From assembly GCA_002215645.1 (NCBI GenBank), contig NGFI01000005.1, forward strand, positions 488,678 to 552,677: 64,000 nucleotides of DNA, read 5' to 3'. The notes beneath the pieces were generated by a model, which was not told the origin of the DNA, searched no databases, and saw only the letters and a list, made by a program, of their open reading frames with translations. This DNA comes from Gemmatimonadetes bacterium 2013_60CM_65_52. GTDB lineage: Bacteria; Gemmatimonadota; Gemmatimonadetes; Gemmatimonadales; Gemmatimonadaceae. A program made the position numbers and the translations under genes. How positions within the stretch are numbered: the first letter of the stretch is position 1; the number at the start of each line of letters is the position of its first letter. Positions 1 through 8,805 of the stretch are shown here, piece after piece.

Positions 1-233
1 CGGTCGTCAGGAAGAAAACCGACGATCGCGCCGACCTTCGTCCGGACGTCCTCCATGCGTGCGGCCAGCGCGAGCGTCCACGCACGGTACTCGTCGGGGT
101 AGTGAAAGACGAAGTGCTCCGTTTCCACGGTCCGCCACGAGAGCCAGGGGCGCGGCTGCTGCCCGTTGGCTGCCGACGACAGCATCGCGAGCAACGCCAG
201 GCCCGCGACTGCGGACCGCGCGGGATGCGCCAC
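1..233 (-). CDS. Secreted protein, N-terminal part (cut by left edge)
   Basis: The minus strand is open from a GTG at 233 to the left edge, giving 77 residues; the rest lies outside. A signal peptide is clear: basic start (HPARS), hydrophobic run AVAGLALLAMLSSA, then ANGQQ. The mature part opens with WRTVETEHFVFHYPDEY and an amphipathic helix (ALAARMEDVRTKVGAIV). This kind of opening is seen in secreted proteins with a gluzincin (peptidase MA-like) or TolB-type propeller body, and the HELAH peptidase at 34.2 kb has a comparable N-terminus (GRFTVVYYPRDDR). The catalytic part is not visible, so the function stays open. TTG codons at 257 and 236 are alternative starts in the same frame. It is transcribed away from tilS, behind a small membrane protein gene on the same strand. 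Confidence 0.6.
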   Translation of the reverse strand, partial: MAHPARSAVAGLALLAMLSSAANGQQPRPWLSWRTVETEHFVFHYPDEYRAWTLALAARMEDVRTKVGAIVGFLPDD

Positions 234-306
234 CAAACGGGAAAGGGACGCGGGCAACGTGCGCGCGTCCCTCAGGCTGCAACCACCATTTTCTCGCCGA
301 CCTCGA

Positions 307-480
307 TCACCCACGCACTGCAGTCTTTCCGCGCAACCTGTCCTGCAGCCAGGTGAGCGGCACGATGAACAGCGGCGTCAGCACGACGCCGAGGAGCGTG
401 TTGATCCAGATGAGCGCGATGTAGAACGCGCAGAGGCCGAGACCAACCCAGAGGGTCGCGAGGGGGCCGTGAGTTTCCAA
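307..480 (-). CDS. Small two-helix membrane protein, 57 aa, unknown function
   Basis: A TTG at 480 with AGGAG about 10 nt upstream opens a 57-residue frame ending in TGA at 307. The product is strongly hydrophobic: ATLWVGLGLCAFYIALIW and NTLLGVVLTPLFIVPLTW are two likely membrane helices, followed by a basic tail (LQDRLRGKTAVRG) that would sit in the cytoplasm. The frame stays open upstream to 588 with protein-like sequence (HPFFGDRSDF) but has no ATG or GTG there, so TTG 480 is the best start. It precedes the secreted protein at the left edge on the same strand and is divergent from tilS. No family is recognised. Confidence 0.55.
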   Translation of the reverse strand: METHGPLATLWVGLGLCAFYIALIWINTLLGVVLTPLFIVPLTWLQDRLRGKTAVRG

Positions 481-589
481 GAGAAAGTCGCTCCTGTCGC
501 CGAAGAACGGGTGTACACCCGGAACATACCGAGGCGCGCGAGCGCGAGCCAGAGGCGGAGCGAGCGTGCGCCCCGAGCCTGTCGGGGAC

Positions 590-595
590 TATATT
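590..595 (+). promoter_or_regulatory. -10 box TATATT, 7 nt before the tilS ATG
   Basis: TATATT ends 7 nt before the ATG at 603, so transcription would start at or next to the start codon (leaderless-type). No good -35 hexamer is visible. One of several TAnnnT boxes in this position in the window. Confidence 0.45.
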
Positions 596-602
596 GCGAT
601 AC

Positions 603-1910
603 ATGACAGTCGATCCTGCGCGGGTGGTGGAGCAGGCGGCGGAGGCCACGCGAAACGGCGCCCCGCTTGTGCTCGCCGTCTCCGGCGGCATCGACTCGAT
701 GGTTCTGCTGCATGCCATGGCGCGAGTGGCCCGTACGCGCATCGCCTGCGTCGCGACGTTCGATCACGGCACGGGTGTCGCGGCCACGCGCGCGGCGGAA
801 CACGTGCGGAGCGAGAGCGAGCGGCTCGGCATCCCCGTGGCGGTGGCGCGGGCCGACGAAGCGCTGGACGTGCGCGAGGGCCATGAGGCCGCATGGCGTA
901 CCGCGCGGTACGCGTTCCTGCGACGGACCGCCGCGCAGCACGACGCCGTGTTGGTCACCGCGCACACCCGCGACGATCAGCTCGAAACGGTGCTCATGCG
1001 TATTCTGCGCGGTTCCGGCGCGCGCGGGCTCGCCGGGTTGTATGCGCAGAGCGACGTGTTGCGTCCATTCGTGTCCGTACGGCGAGCGGACATCGAGGCC
1101 TTCGCGACGCTGCACGCGGTCGATTGGCTGGAGGATCCCAGCAACGCGTCCGTGTTGCACTTCCGAAATCGCGTGCGTCGCGACTTGTTGCCGGCGCTGC
1201 GCAGAGCTCGACCCGGGCTCGAGGACGAGCTGCTCGCACTGGCGCGGCGCGCCGCCGATTGGCGGCTCGAGCTCGACACGTTCGCGCAGGATCACGTCGC
1301 CGCGCAACGCATCCAGGGAGGGCGTCTCGTCGTGCGCCGCCGGGAACTGGCCGGATACGATGAGGATTCGCTGGCCGTGCTCTGGGCATCCATCGCAAGT
1401 CGGGCGGGGCTGGCACTGGACCGGCGCGGAACGCGGCGCATTGCTGCGTTCACGAGCACGGGACCCACGAGCGGCGGCGTGCCGCTGGCGGGCGGATGGT
1501 GTCTCGACGCCACGCCGGACAGCTACATTCTCGGGCGCCTCGACGCGACTCCAGCGTGCACGAAGCTTCCCACGCACGGCTCGCTGGAATGGGGCGCTTT
1601 TCGGTTTCGCGTAACGTCCGGGGAGGATGTGCCATCCCCATGGGCGGCGGCGATTCCGGTGGCGGCTGGTGGCGTGGTGCGCGGCTGGAGCGCGGGAGAC
1701 CGGCTCGCGCCGGCGGGCGCTCAACCGTGGCGGCGTGTTACCCGTTATCTCTCAGACGTGGGTGTGCGCGGCAGGGAGCGGGCGGGCTGGCCCGTGGTCG
1801 TGTCGGGCGACGACGTCGTCTGGATTCCGGGAATTCGCCGCAGCGACGCGGCAACCGATCGGTCCGGCAGGCCGGTTCGACACTACGTGTGTGAGCGCAT
1901 CGACAGCTGA
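603..1910 (+). CDS. tilS: tRNA(Ile)-lysidine synthetase TilS
   Basis: TilS uses ATP and lysine to convert C34 of the AUA-reading tRNA-Ile(CAU) to lysidine, making the tRNA both isoleucine-accepting and AUA-reading. The 435-residue protein has the N-type ATP pyrophosphatase loop SGGIDS at residues 27-32 and the family motif HTRDDQLET from residue 121. The C-terminal half fits the usual TilS substrate-binding domains. ATG 603 is preferred. A TTG at 594 in the same frame has GGGGA just upstream and would add three residues. The -10-like TATATT ends 7 nt before the ATG. hpt overlaps the last 20 nt and ftsH follows, the common tilS-hpt-ftsH order. Confidence 0.93.
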   Translation: MTVDPARVVEQAAEATRNGAPLVLAVSGGIDSMVLLHAMARVARTRIACVATFDHGTGVAATRAAEHVRSESERLGIPVAVARADEALDVREGHEAAWRTARYAFLRRTAAQHDAVLVTAHTRDDQLETVLMRILRGSGARGLAGLYAQSDVLRPFVSVRRADIEAFATLHAVDWLEDPSNASVLHFRNRVRRDLLPALRRARPGLEDELLALARRAADWRLELDTFAQDHVAAQRIQGGRLVVRRRELAGYDEDSLAVLWASIASRAGLALDRRGTRRIAAFTSTGPTSGGVPLAGGWCLDATPDSYILGRLDATPACTKLPTHGSLEWGAFRFRVTSGEDVPSPWAAAIPVAAGGVVRGWSAGDRLAPAGAQPWRRVTRYLSDVGVRGRERAGWPVVVSGDDVVWIPGIRRSDAATDRSGRPVRHYVCERIDS

Positions 1911-2442
1911 TCCGAGGCTCGAGGGACGCGCGCTCAAGCGCGTCGTGTTCGACGCGGTGGACATCGCGGCGCGCGTGCGCGAGCTCGGCGCGGAGATCAC
2001 GGCGGCCTACCCCGATGGCGACCTGCTCGTCCTCGGCCTGCTGAAGGGAAGCTTCATCTTTCTCAGTGACCTCGTGCGGCAGATCAACCGGCCGCTGCAC
2101 GTGGACTTTCTCGTGGCGGCCAGTTACGGCGACGGCACGGTATCGAGCGGCAACGTGCGCTTGGTGTACGATCCGGAAACGCTGCTGGAGGGAAAGCACA
2201 TCCTGCTGGTCGAGGACATCGTGGATACGGGCCGGACGCTGAACCGGCTGATGGATCTGTTGAAGGCACGAAATCCGCGCTCGTTGGAGATCTGCGCGCT
2301 GCTGCACAAGCACATTGCTGACGAGCTCAGGTACGATGTGAAGTTTACGGGGTATGATGCTCCACACGAGTTTCTTGTAGGGTACGGTCTCGATCACGCC
2401 GAAAGCTTTCGGCATTTGCCTTATATCGCGAGCCTGCTGTAA
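1891..2442 (+). CDS. hpt: Hypoxanthine phosphoribosyltransferase
   Basis: Purine salvage enzyme joining hypoxanthine or guanine to PRPP to give IMP or GMP. The PRPP-binding motif EDIVDTGRTL lies at residues 108-117, with LLKGSFIFLSDL upstream and a C-terminal GYGLD segment as in the family. Start taken at GTG 1891, inside the end of tilS, giving 183 aa, close to the usual ~180. The frame is open further upstream but there it only shadows tilS. A GTG near 1942 would cut into the first conserved strand. The stop shares a base with the ftsH ATG (TAATG), so the genes are translationally coupled. The tilS-hpt-ftsH trio is conserved in many bacteria. Confidence 0.92.
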   Translation: MSASTADPRLEGRALKRVVFDAVDIAARVRELGAEITAAYPDGDLLVLGLLKGSFIFLSDLVRQINRPLHVDFLVAASYGDGTVSSGNVRLVYDPETLLEGKHILLVEDIVDTGRTLNRLMDLLKARNPRSLEICALLHKHIADELRYDVKFTGYDAPHEFLVGYGLDHAESFRHLPYIASLL

Positions 2443-4430
2443 TGCCTGGTCCCACTCCGCCGAAAAACACCAACAACGGATTCAACTGGGGGCGCTTCTC
2501 CAAGACGCTCTCGTTCTGGATCCTCATCATTCTCATCCCGGTCGCGCTGATCCAGATCAGCGGCTCCCGTGCCGAGTCGTCCCCGGAGATCTCCTACACG
2601 CAGTACAAGCAGGAGCTCGACCGCGACAACATCGCGGAAGTGACGATGTCGGGCGGGAAGAACGTCACCGGCTCGTTCCGCGAGCCCGCCGTGATCGCCG
2701 GCAAGACGGCGCGCAAGTTCACGGTGCAGTTGCCGATGGCGAACTCCCAGGCCGCGCTCGATCAGCTCGACGCCAAAAAGGTTCGGGTGACTTCTCAGGA
2801 CCCGAAGCCGAGCGTCATGGCGTGGATCATCAATTTCCTGCCATGGCTGCTCCTCATCGGATTCTACCTGTTCCTGTTCCGGCAGATGCAGGCGGGTGGC
2901 AACAAGGCGTTCTCCTTCGGCAAGTCGAAGGCAAAGCTGCTCACGGGCGACACGCCGAAGGTCACGTTCGCCGACGTGGCGGGCGCGGATGAAGCGAAGC
3001 AGGAGCTGGAGGAGATCATCGAGTTCCTGAAGGATCCGCAGAAGTTCACGCGGCTCGGCGGCCGTTTGCCGAAGGGATGCCTGCTCGTGGGCCCGCCTGG
3101 CACGGGCAAGACGTTGCTCGCGCGCGCGGTGGCGGGTGAAGCGGCGAGGCCCTTCTTCTCGATGTCCGGCTCGGACTTCGTGGAAATGTTTGTCGGTGTG
3201 GGCGCAAGCCGCGTTCGCGATCTGTTCGAGCAAGGCAAGGCGCACGCGCCCTGCATCATCTTCATCGACGAAATCGATGCGGTCGGACGTCATCGTGGCG
3301 CGGGCCTCGGCGGCGGGCACGATGAGCGAGAGCAGACGTTGAATCAGTTGCTCGTGGAGATGGATGGTTTCGAGTCGAACGACGGGGTCATCCTCATCGC
3401 CGCCACGAATCGCCCGGACGTGCTCGATCCCGCGCTGCTTCGCCCGGGCCGCTTCGATCGGCAGATCGTCGTCGACGCGCCGGACCTGCGCGGGCGCGAG
3501 GGCATTCTCAAGGTGCACCTGCGGAACAAGCCGGTGGGCGAGGACGTGGACATCACGACGCTCGCGCGCGGCACGCCGGGCATGGCCGGCGCCGATCTCG
3601 CCAACCTGGTCAACGAGGCGGCGCTGCTCGCCGTCCGTCGCGGGCACGACAAGATTTTCATGGACGACCTCGAGGAAGCCAAGGACAAGGTCATGCTTGG
3701 CGCCGAGCGGAAGTCCATGGTCATGAAGGAGGAGGAGCGGCGTCTGACCGCGTACCACGAGGCGGGTCACGCGCTGTGCGCCATGAAAGTCGTCGGGAAC
3801 GATCCCCTTCATAAGGTGACGATCGTGCCGCGCGGCCGTGCGCTCGGGTTGGCGTTCACGCTGCCGGAGGACGACCGCGTCTCGGTCACGCGCCAGCAAC
3901 TCGAGGCGGCGCTCGTCATGACGTACGGCGGACGGACGGCCGAGGAGTTGGTGTTCGGCTACGACAGAGTGACCACTGGAGCCTCGAGCGACATTCAAAA
4001 AGCGACGAGCATCGCGCGTCGCTATGTCACGCAGTGGGGACTCTCCGACGCCATCGGTCCCATTCTCGTCGGCGACAACGAGCAGGAACTGTTTCTGGGG
4101 CGCGAGATCCAGCATCGGCGCGAGGTGAGCGAGCAGACGGCGCAACTCGTGGACGCCGAGGTGAAGCGCGTCATCACGACGGCATACGAGCGCGCGAAGG
4201 ACGTGTTGAGCAAGAACCTGGACCTCCTGCACACCATTGCAGCGGCGCTGCTCGAGCGCGAGACGCTGACGGCGGAGGACATCAAGATGATTGCGCGCGG
4301 CGAGCCCCTGCCGCCGCGGGCGAGCGGTCTCCCGCCCGCAACGCCGATCGCTCCGCCGGCCGCTCCGCCGCCGGTGCTGGAACCGCGGAGGAAGCCGTTG
4401 CTCGGCGGACCGGAGCCTTCGCCAGCGTAA
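2442..4430 (+). CDS. ftsH: ATP-dependent zinc metalloprotease FtsH
   Basis: Hexameric inner-membrane AAA+ protease that degrades misfolded membrane proteins and short-lived regulators. Two N-terminal membrane helices flank a small periplasmic domain (first about residues 24-41, [15 protein letters not shown]; second about 127-147, [18 protein letters not shown]). The AAA+ module has Walker A GPPGTGKT near residue 216, Walker B IIFIDEID and the second region of homology ending in RPGRFD. The zinc site HEAGH is at about residues 438-442. The C-terminus is proline-rich ([14 protein letters not shown]), a normal variable FtsH tail. At 662 aa it is of normal length. It overlaps the hpt stop by one base and is followed by a strong terminator. 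Confidence 0.96.
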   Translation: MPGPTPPKNTNNGFNWGRFSKTLSFWILIILIPVALIQISGSRAESSPEISYTQYKQELDRDNIAEVTMSGGKNVTGSFREPAVIAGKTARKFTVQLPMANSQAALDQLDAKKVRVTSQDPKPSVMAWIINFLPWLLLIGFYLFLFRQMQAGGNKAFSFGKSKAKLLTGDTPKVTFADVAGADEAKQELEEIIEFLKDPQKFTRLGGRLPKGCLLVGPPGTGKTLLARAVAGEAARPFFSMSGSDFVEMFVGVGASRVRDLFEQGKAHAPCIIFIDEIDAVGRHRGAGLGGGHDEREQTLNQLLVEMDGFESNDGVILIAATNRPDVLDPALLRPGRFDRQIVVDAPDLRGREGILKVHLRNKPVGEDVDITTLARGTPGMAGADLANLVNEAALLAVRRGHDKIFMDDLEEAKDKVMLGAERKSMVMKEEERRLTAYHEAGHALCAMKVVGNDPLHKVTIVPRGRALGLAFTLPEDDRVSVTRQQLEAALVMTYGGRTAEELVFGYDRVTTGASSDIQKATSIARRYVTQWGLSDAIGPILVGDNEQELFLGREIQHRREVSEQTAQLVDAEVKRVITTAYERAKDVLSKNLDLLHTIAAALLERETLTAEDIKMIARGEPLPPRASGLPPATPIAPPAAPPPVLEPRRKPLLGGPEPSPA

Positions 4431-4447
4431 GCACCACGTGGCACCAT

Positions 4448-4485
4448 CGAAAGACGGGATGACAGTTCTGTCATCCCGTCTTTCG
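4448..4485 (+). terminator. Intrinsic terminator after ftsH (18-bp perfect stem)
   Basis: A perfect inverted repeat: arms 4448-4465 and 4468-4485 separated by TT, core GACGGGATGACAG / CTGTCATCCCGTC, with TCTTT at the 3' side. It closes tilS-hpt-ftsH. The arm ends only 2 nt before the putative -10 box of folP. Confidence 0.85.
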
Positions 4486-4486
4486 T

Positions 4487-4492
4487 TATCTT
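4487..4492 (+). promoter_or_regulatory. -10 box TATCTT, 5 nt before the folP ATG
   Basis: TATCTT lies between the ftsH terminator and the folP start, with 5 nt to ATG 4498. No Shine-Dalgarno sequence exists there, so a leaderless or very short leader is implied. A -35 box would fall inside the terminator hairpin and none is convincing. Confidence 0.4.
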
Positions 4493-4497
4493 GACGC

Positions 4498-5358
4498 ATG
4501 CCTTCCACCTGGACCGTCCGCGGCCGTCAACTCTCGCTCGACCGGCCGCTGGTGATGGGCATCATCAACGTCACTCCCGACAGCTTCAGCGATGGCGGGC
4601 GCTACGGGTCCGTCGACGAAGCGGTGGCTCGCGCGGGGCAGCTCCTCCGTGAGGGCGCGGACATTCTCGACATCGGCGGAGAGTCCACCCGTCCGCAGGG
4701 TGCGACAGAAGTGAGCGAGAACGTGGAGGCCCGCCGCGTCGTGCCGGTGATCGAGCGCATCGCTGCGCAGTATCCCGACGCAGTCATCTCGGTCGATACG
4801 GTAAAGAGCGGCATTGCCGAGACAGCCGTGGCTGCGGGTGCTCGCATCGTGAACGACGTATCGGCGTTTCGCCTCGATGCGCGGATGGCTGACGTCTGCG
4901 CGCGGACCGGCGTGGGGGTCGTGCTCATGCACTCGCGCGGCGGAATTTCCGACATGGCATCGTACGCGCGAGCGACATACGGAGCGAATCCACTGGACGA
5001 GGTATTGAGCGAGCTCCAGGCTCGCGTCGATGTGGCTCTGTCCGCCGGCATCGAACGCGCGCGCATCGCACTCGACCCGGGACTCGGCTTCAGCAAGCGC
5101 AGCGGGGATTCGCTCCGGGTGGTCGCGCGCCTCGATCGCCTCGCCGCATGGGGATTTCCGATCGTCGTGGGTGCATCGCGCAAGCGCTTCATCGGCGAGC
5201 TGACGGGTGGCGAGCCGAGCGAGCGTCTCTTTGGATCCGTGGGCGCCGCCGTGGCCGCGTACGAGCGCGGCGCGCATGTGCTTCGCGTGCATGACGTCGC
5301 CGCGACACGGCAGGCGCTCGATGTCGCCGCCGCCATCCGCGCCGCCGGAGCAGCGTGA
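4498..5358 (+). CDS. folP: Dihydropteroate synthase
   Basis: Condenses 6-hydroxymethyl-dihydropterin pyrophosphate with p-aminobenzoate in folate synthesis; the sulfonamide target. The first signature GIINVTPDSFSDGG is at residues ~21-34, the second DIGGESTRPQ around 58-67, followed by NDVSAF, LMHSRG, DPGLGFSK and GASRKRF, all in the expected TIM-barrel order. The 286 residues fit the family. ATG 4498 lacks a ribosome binding site and follows a TATCTT box. The stop shares its last base with the cdaA ATG (TGATG). The folP-cdaA pairing is also known from other phyla. Confidence 0.95.
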   Translation: MPSTWTVRGRQLSLDRPLVMGIINVTPDSFSDGGRYGSVDEAVARAGQLLREGADILDIGGESTRPQGATEVSENVEARRVVPVIERIAAQYPDAVISVDTVKSGIAETAVAAGARIVNDVSAFRLDARMADVCARTGVGVVLMHSRGGISDMASYARATYGANPLDEVLSELQARVDVALSAGIERARIALDPGLGFSKRSGDSLRVVARLDRLAAWGFPIVVGASRKRFIGELTGGEPSERLFGSVGAAVAAYERGAHVLRVHDVAATRQALDVAAAIRAAGAA

Positions 5359-6152
5359 TGGAGCTCGATCAGCTTCGTCTGCTCCACCCGGGATGGCGGG
5401 ACGCGCTCGAGATCATCGTTGTCGCCTATGCGTTGTATCGCGTGATGCGGATGTTCCACGGGACAAGAGGACGTCAAATCGCGAGCGGAGTCGTGGTGCT
5501 CGGACTGGCGTACGTCGCCTCGTGGATTCTGGGGCTTGAAATGCTGGAGTATTTGTTGGGCTTCGTCTTCCAGTACGGCGTCATCGCACTGCTCGTGGTG
5601 TTCGCGCCGGAATTGCGTGCGGCGCTCGCGCATCTCGGCGATGCGCAGCTTGGCCGCGTCCTCCACACGATGGAGGACCGCGAGGTGACGGAAGAGATCT
5701 TCGATGCGGTGGAGCGCCTCAGCCGCTCGGGCATCGGCGCCATCGTCGCGATCGAGCGTGAGGTGCCGCTCGACAGCTACGCGCAATCGGGATCGCTGTT
5801 GGAAGCCAAGGTGTCCGCCGATCTCATCACCACCATCTTTACGCCGTATTCGCCCTTGCACGACGGCGCTGCAATCGTCCGCGGCGACACGATCATCGCG
5901 GCGGGATGCATTCTGCCGCTGTCGCAGAAAACACTCGCAGACCGTTCGCTGGGCACGCGCCACCGCGCCGCGCTTGGCCTGACCGACGAGACCGACGCGC
6001 TCGTGCTGGTCGTGAGCGAGGAGCGCGCTACGGTATCGGTCGCGGAGCGCGGGCGTCTCTGGCGCGATCTCTCACCGCTCGAGCTGCGGGGAATGCTTTC
6101 GGGTCGGCTCCCGACGCGAAACGACAGCGAGCCGGCCGGAGCGGCAAGCTGA
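5358..6152 (+). CDS. cdaA: Diadenylate cyclase CdaA (c-di-AMP synthase)
   Basis: Membrane-bound enzyme making c-di-AMP from two ATP, a second messenger for potassium and osmotic balance and cell wall control. Three N-terminal membrane helices (about residues 12-27, 37-58 and 62-83) precede a DisA_N/DAC domain. The catalytic DGA motif starts at Asp169 (LHDGAAIV) and the RHR motif is at 201-203 (GTRHRAALG). 264 aa is typical of CdaA. ATG 5358 overlaps the folP stop by one base; a GTG directly upstream is unnecessary. No CdaR-type partner lies next to it. The next gene is a polytopic membrane protein with an apparent CTGA overlap. Confidence 0.92.
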   Translation: MELDQLRLLHPGWRDALEIIVVAYALYRVMRMFHGTRGRQIASGVVVLGLAYVASWILGLEMLEYLLGFVFQYGVIALLVVFAPELRAALAHLGDAQLGRVLHTMEDREVTEEIFDAVERLSRSGIGAIVAIEREVPLDSYAQSGSLLEAKVSADLITTIFTPYSPLHDGAAIVRGDTIIAAGCILPLSQKTLADRSLGTRHRAALGLTDETDALVLVVSEERATVSVAERGRLWRDLSPLELRGMLSGRLPTRNDSEPAGAAS

Positions 6153-8110
6153 CCACGCGCCGCGCGGCCTGGCTCACAGGCGCCACGCTGCTTGCCGTGT
6201 ACCTGTTGACCATGGCGCCCGGTGTCACGTTCTGGGACGCCGGAGAGTTCATCGCCGCGGCGAAGGTCTTCGGCATTCCGCATCCGCCGGGTACTCCGCT
6301 ATTCGTGGCCGCCGGCCGCGCGTGGATTTTCCTGCTCGGCGGCGTGCTCGGCGACGCCCGCGCGATGAATCTTCTGAGCGCGCTCGCCACGGCCACCGCG
6401 GGTGGCGTGACGGTGGGACTCGTTGCCGATGAGGGCACCGGCGGAAACGTGTGGGGCGCCGTGACGGGAGCGCTCTGCGCCGGCACGATGCTCAGCGTGT
6501 GGGCCAACGCCACGGAGACCGAGGTCTACGCCGTGTCGCTCGCACATGCCGCGCTCATGCTCTATGCAGCCAATCGTGCGGGCACGGAGCGAGAGGGCCG
6601 GTCGGGACGGTGGCTCCTCCTTACCGCGTATGCCATCGGGCTGACTCCCGCCGTCCATCTGAGCGCGCTGGTGGCGGCCCCCGCGGCGGTCGTCCTCGCG
6701 GCGCGCCATCGCGACGGACGCTGGTGCCTCGACCGCGCATTTCTGTTGATCGGCGCATTCGTCGTGGCGATGGGCGTGGGGCGGGTATCACCCCTTCTGA
6801 TTGCCGCCGGCGTGATTTCCATTCTCAGCTCGATTGCGCTGCGACGCAGTGCGGCAGGGCCCGCTCTACCTGCGGCGCTGGCGCTGATTCTCATGGCTGT
6901 CGCTACGTCGGCGCTGTTCATCCTGTTGGTGCGCGCGCGGTTCGACCCGCCAATCAATCAGGGTAATCCCGCGACGCTTTCGGCGCTGGCGGATGTCATC
7001 GGCCGCCGGCAGTACGACGTCGCCCCGCTCTGGCCGCGCCGTGTACCGGTCTGGATCCAGCTTGCGAATGTCGCGCAGTACGTGGACTGGCAGACGGCGA
7101 TGTCGTGGGGCAATGGCATCTTCACGCGGCCCGCGCGCGTCGTCGCGACGCTCGTCTTCATCATTCTCGGTGTGCAGGGGTGGCGGGCACTCAGGCGTGA
7201 TGCGACTCGCGTCGCGCAAGCGCTCGCCGTTCTGCTCGTGTGTGGCACGCTCGGCGTCGCCGCGTACCTCAATCTCCGTGCGGGCGCCTCCATCGGGTAC
7301 GGATTCGTTCCGCGTGACGCACATGAAGCGCGCGAGCGCGACTATTTCTTCGTGCTTGGCTTCTGGGCATGGGGAGTATTCGCGGGCTATGGGGCTTTCG
7401 ATCTCGTCAGGCGGCGCGCGTGGCTTCCGTCGCTCGCGTTGGCAGCCGTTGGGTTGACGCTCCTGGGGAATTGGCGAGCCGCCGATCGATCACGTGGCCT
7501 GGAGGCGACGGCAGCGCACGATGTCGCAGCCTCCCTCCTCTCGAGCGCTCCGCCACATGCGGTGCTCTTTCTTGCCGGCGACAACGACACGTATCCCGTC
7601 TGGTATCTCCAGCAGGTGGAGCACGTACGGACGGACGTCTCCCCGGTGACGTTGCCACTGTTGCCCGCCGACTGGTACGAGCGCGAGATCGGGCGACGCA
7701 ACGGTCTGTCGTGGTCCGAGTCGGAGATCGTTCCCGGTGCCAACACGCTGCAGCTTCACCGGGCGGCCTTGATCGCACGGGCGGCCGAGCGCGCAGGGAG
7801 GGTGGTCGCGGTCACGACGCAGGTGTCTGCGACCGAGCGCGACCTGTTGGGCTCGGCGTGGCGACTCGATGGGGTCGTCTACGTTGCTGGTGGACCCGCC
7901 AACGGTACCCATTGGCCGCCGGTAATCGACGCACGGCCGGTGGCCGCCGGCCTCCGTGAGGAGGGACGCTTCCGCACACGCTCGGCTCGCCTTCCCGACG
8001 ACGTGAGCGGCATGATGCTGCGGAGCCTCGCCTGCGGGCGGCTCGCCACCCTTCCGAGCGGCGTTTCGGCCTCCCGGGACTCGCTTGAAGTGACGTGCAA
8101 CCTTCGGTAA
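6149..8110 (+). CDS. TMEM260-like (DUF2723) polytopic membrane protein, probable CTG start
   Basis: A 653-residue protein of the DUF2723/TMEM260-like family, whose human member is an ER protein O-mannosyltransferase; bacterial function is not established. The family opening is clear: a first helix (TGATLLAVYLLTMAPG), then VTFWDAGEF and the HPPGTPL motif. Many membrane helices follow, and after about residue 455 comes a soluble C-terminal domain (LFLAGDNDTYPVWYLQQVEH). The only sensible start is CTG 6149, overlapping the cdaA stop as CTGA, with GGAG 7 nt upstream. Upstream there is no ATG, GTG or TTG in this frame before an ATG deep inside cdaA. The downstream GTG 6197 or ATG 6212 would cut the first helix. 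Confidence 0.82.
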   Translation: MTTRRAAWLTGATLLAVYLLTMAPGVTFWDAGEFIAAAKVFGIPHPPGTPLFVAAGRAWIFLLGGVLGDARAMNLLSALATATAGGVTVGLVADEGTGGNVWGAVTGALCAGTMLSVWANATETEVYAVSLAHAALMLYAANRAGTEREGRSGRWLLLTAYAIGLTPAVHLSALVAAPAAVVLAARHRDGRWCLDRAFLLIGAFVVAMGVGRVSPLLIAAGVISILSSIALRRSAAGPALPAALALILMAVATSALFILLVRARFDPPINQGNPATLSALADVIGRRQYDVAPLWPRRVPVWIQLANVAQYVDWQTAMSWGNGIFTRPARVVATLVFIILGVQGWRALRRDATRVAQALAVLLVCGTLGVAAYLNLRAGASIGYGFVPRDAHEARERDYFFVLGFWAWGVFAGYGAFDLVRRRAWLPSLALAAVGLTLLGNWRAADRSRGLEATAAHDVAASLLSSAPPHAVLFLAGDNDTYPVWYLQQVEHVRTDVSPVTLPLLPADWYEREIGRRNGLSWSESEIVPGANTLQLHRAALIARAAERAGRVVAVTTQVSATERDLLGSAWRLDGVVYVAGGPANGTHWPPVIDARPVAAGLREEGRFRTRSARLPDDVSGMMLRSLACGRLATLPSGVSASRDSLEVTCNLR

Positions 8111-8113
8111 ATT
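8085..8113 (+). promoter_or_regulatory. Promoter of yggS: TTGAAG-N17-TAAATT
   Basis: -35 TTGAAG at 8085-8090, a 17-nt spacer and -10 TAAATT at 8108-8113. The predicted start of transcription falls at about the ATG 8122, so the message would be leaderless or nearly so. This is the only good promoter ahead of the long gap-free gene run that follows. The -35 lies within the end of the previous gene. Confidence 0.65.
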
Positions 8114-8121
8114 CCCATGTT

Positions 8122-8805
8122 ATGCCTTTTCTGGACCTGCCGGCACGGCTGGCCGAGGTCGGCGATGTGATCGAGCAGGCGCGTGAGCGTGGGGGGCGGG
8201 GTCAGACGGTAACGATCGTGGCGGTGACCAAGACGCTCGGGCCCGAAGCGGCTGTTGCGGCGTGGAAGGCCGGACTGTCCGACGTGGGTGAGAATCGCGT
8301 GCAGGAGGCGGCTGAAAAGATGAGTCAGGTGTCAGAGCCGCTCAGGTGGCATCTCATCGGACATCTGCAGCGGAACAAGGTGAAGCAGATCGACGGTTTT
8401 CATCTGGTGCAGTCGATGGACAGCGCGCGCCTCGCGGATGCGCTCGATGAGCACGGCAGGCGCCGCGCCAATCTGGTGGACGTGCTCTTTCAGGTGAACG
8501 TCTCCGGAGAAGGGACGAAGGGCGGCTACGGACCGCAGGACGTGCAGCCGGAGGCCGAGCGGTTGATGGGGCTGAAAGGGTTGAAGGTTCGGGGCGTGAT
8601 GACGATGGCGCCAATGGATGCGGAGCCGGCCACACTTCGCGCGGTGTTCTCCGGGGCACGGCGGGCTGGCGAGCAGCTTCGCGCCGCGGGTCATCCGGCC
8701 ACGGAGCTGTCGATGGGCATGTCTGGCGATTACGTGATCGCCGTGGAAGAGGGTGCCACAATGGTGCGCCTCGGAACGGTGCTGTTCGGAGCGAGATCAG
8801 CCTAA
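8122..8805 (+). CDS. yggS: PLP homeostasis protein (YggS/YlmE/PLPBP family)
   Basis: Non-catalytic pyridoxal-phosphate binding protein with an alanine-racemase-like TIM barrel; it buffers PLP and affects amino-acid balance. The PLP lysine is K37 in VAVTKTLGP. Other family marks are GENRVQE, WHLIGHLQRNK, FQVNVSGEGTKGG, LMTMAP and the C-terminal SMGMSGDY and VRLGTVLFG. ATG 8122 gives 227 aa. The frame extends to an ATG at 8095, but that lies within the previous gene and upstream of the -10 box. It overlaps the next gene by TAATG. In Bacillus the orthologue ylmE also sits just ahead of divIVA and ileS. Confidence 0.93.
   Translation: MPFLDLPARLAEVGDVIEQARERGGRGQTVTIVAVTKTLGPEAAVAAWKAGLSDVGENRVQEAAEKMSQVSEPLRWHLIGHLQRNKVKQIDGFHLVQSMDSARLADALDEHGRRRANLVDVLFQVNVSGEGTKGGYGPQDVQPEAERLMGLKGLKVRGVMTMAPMDAEPATLRAVFSGARRAGEQLRAAGHPATELSMGMSGDYVIAVEEGATMVRLGTVLFGARSA

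Noticed and set aside
2421-4508. Long minus-strand open frame (695 codons) opposite ftsH
   Set aside because: It mirrors the real FtsH gene. The product is Arg/His/Glu-rich with no recognisable motif, an effect of GC-rich third positions on the opposite strand.
5906-6148. Extension of the TMEM260-like protein to an ATG inside cdaA
   Set aside because: The extra 81 codons read as Arg/Ala-rich noise in the frame overlapping the conserved end of CdaA; the family N-terminus begins at the first helix after 6149.
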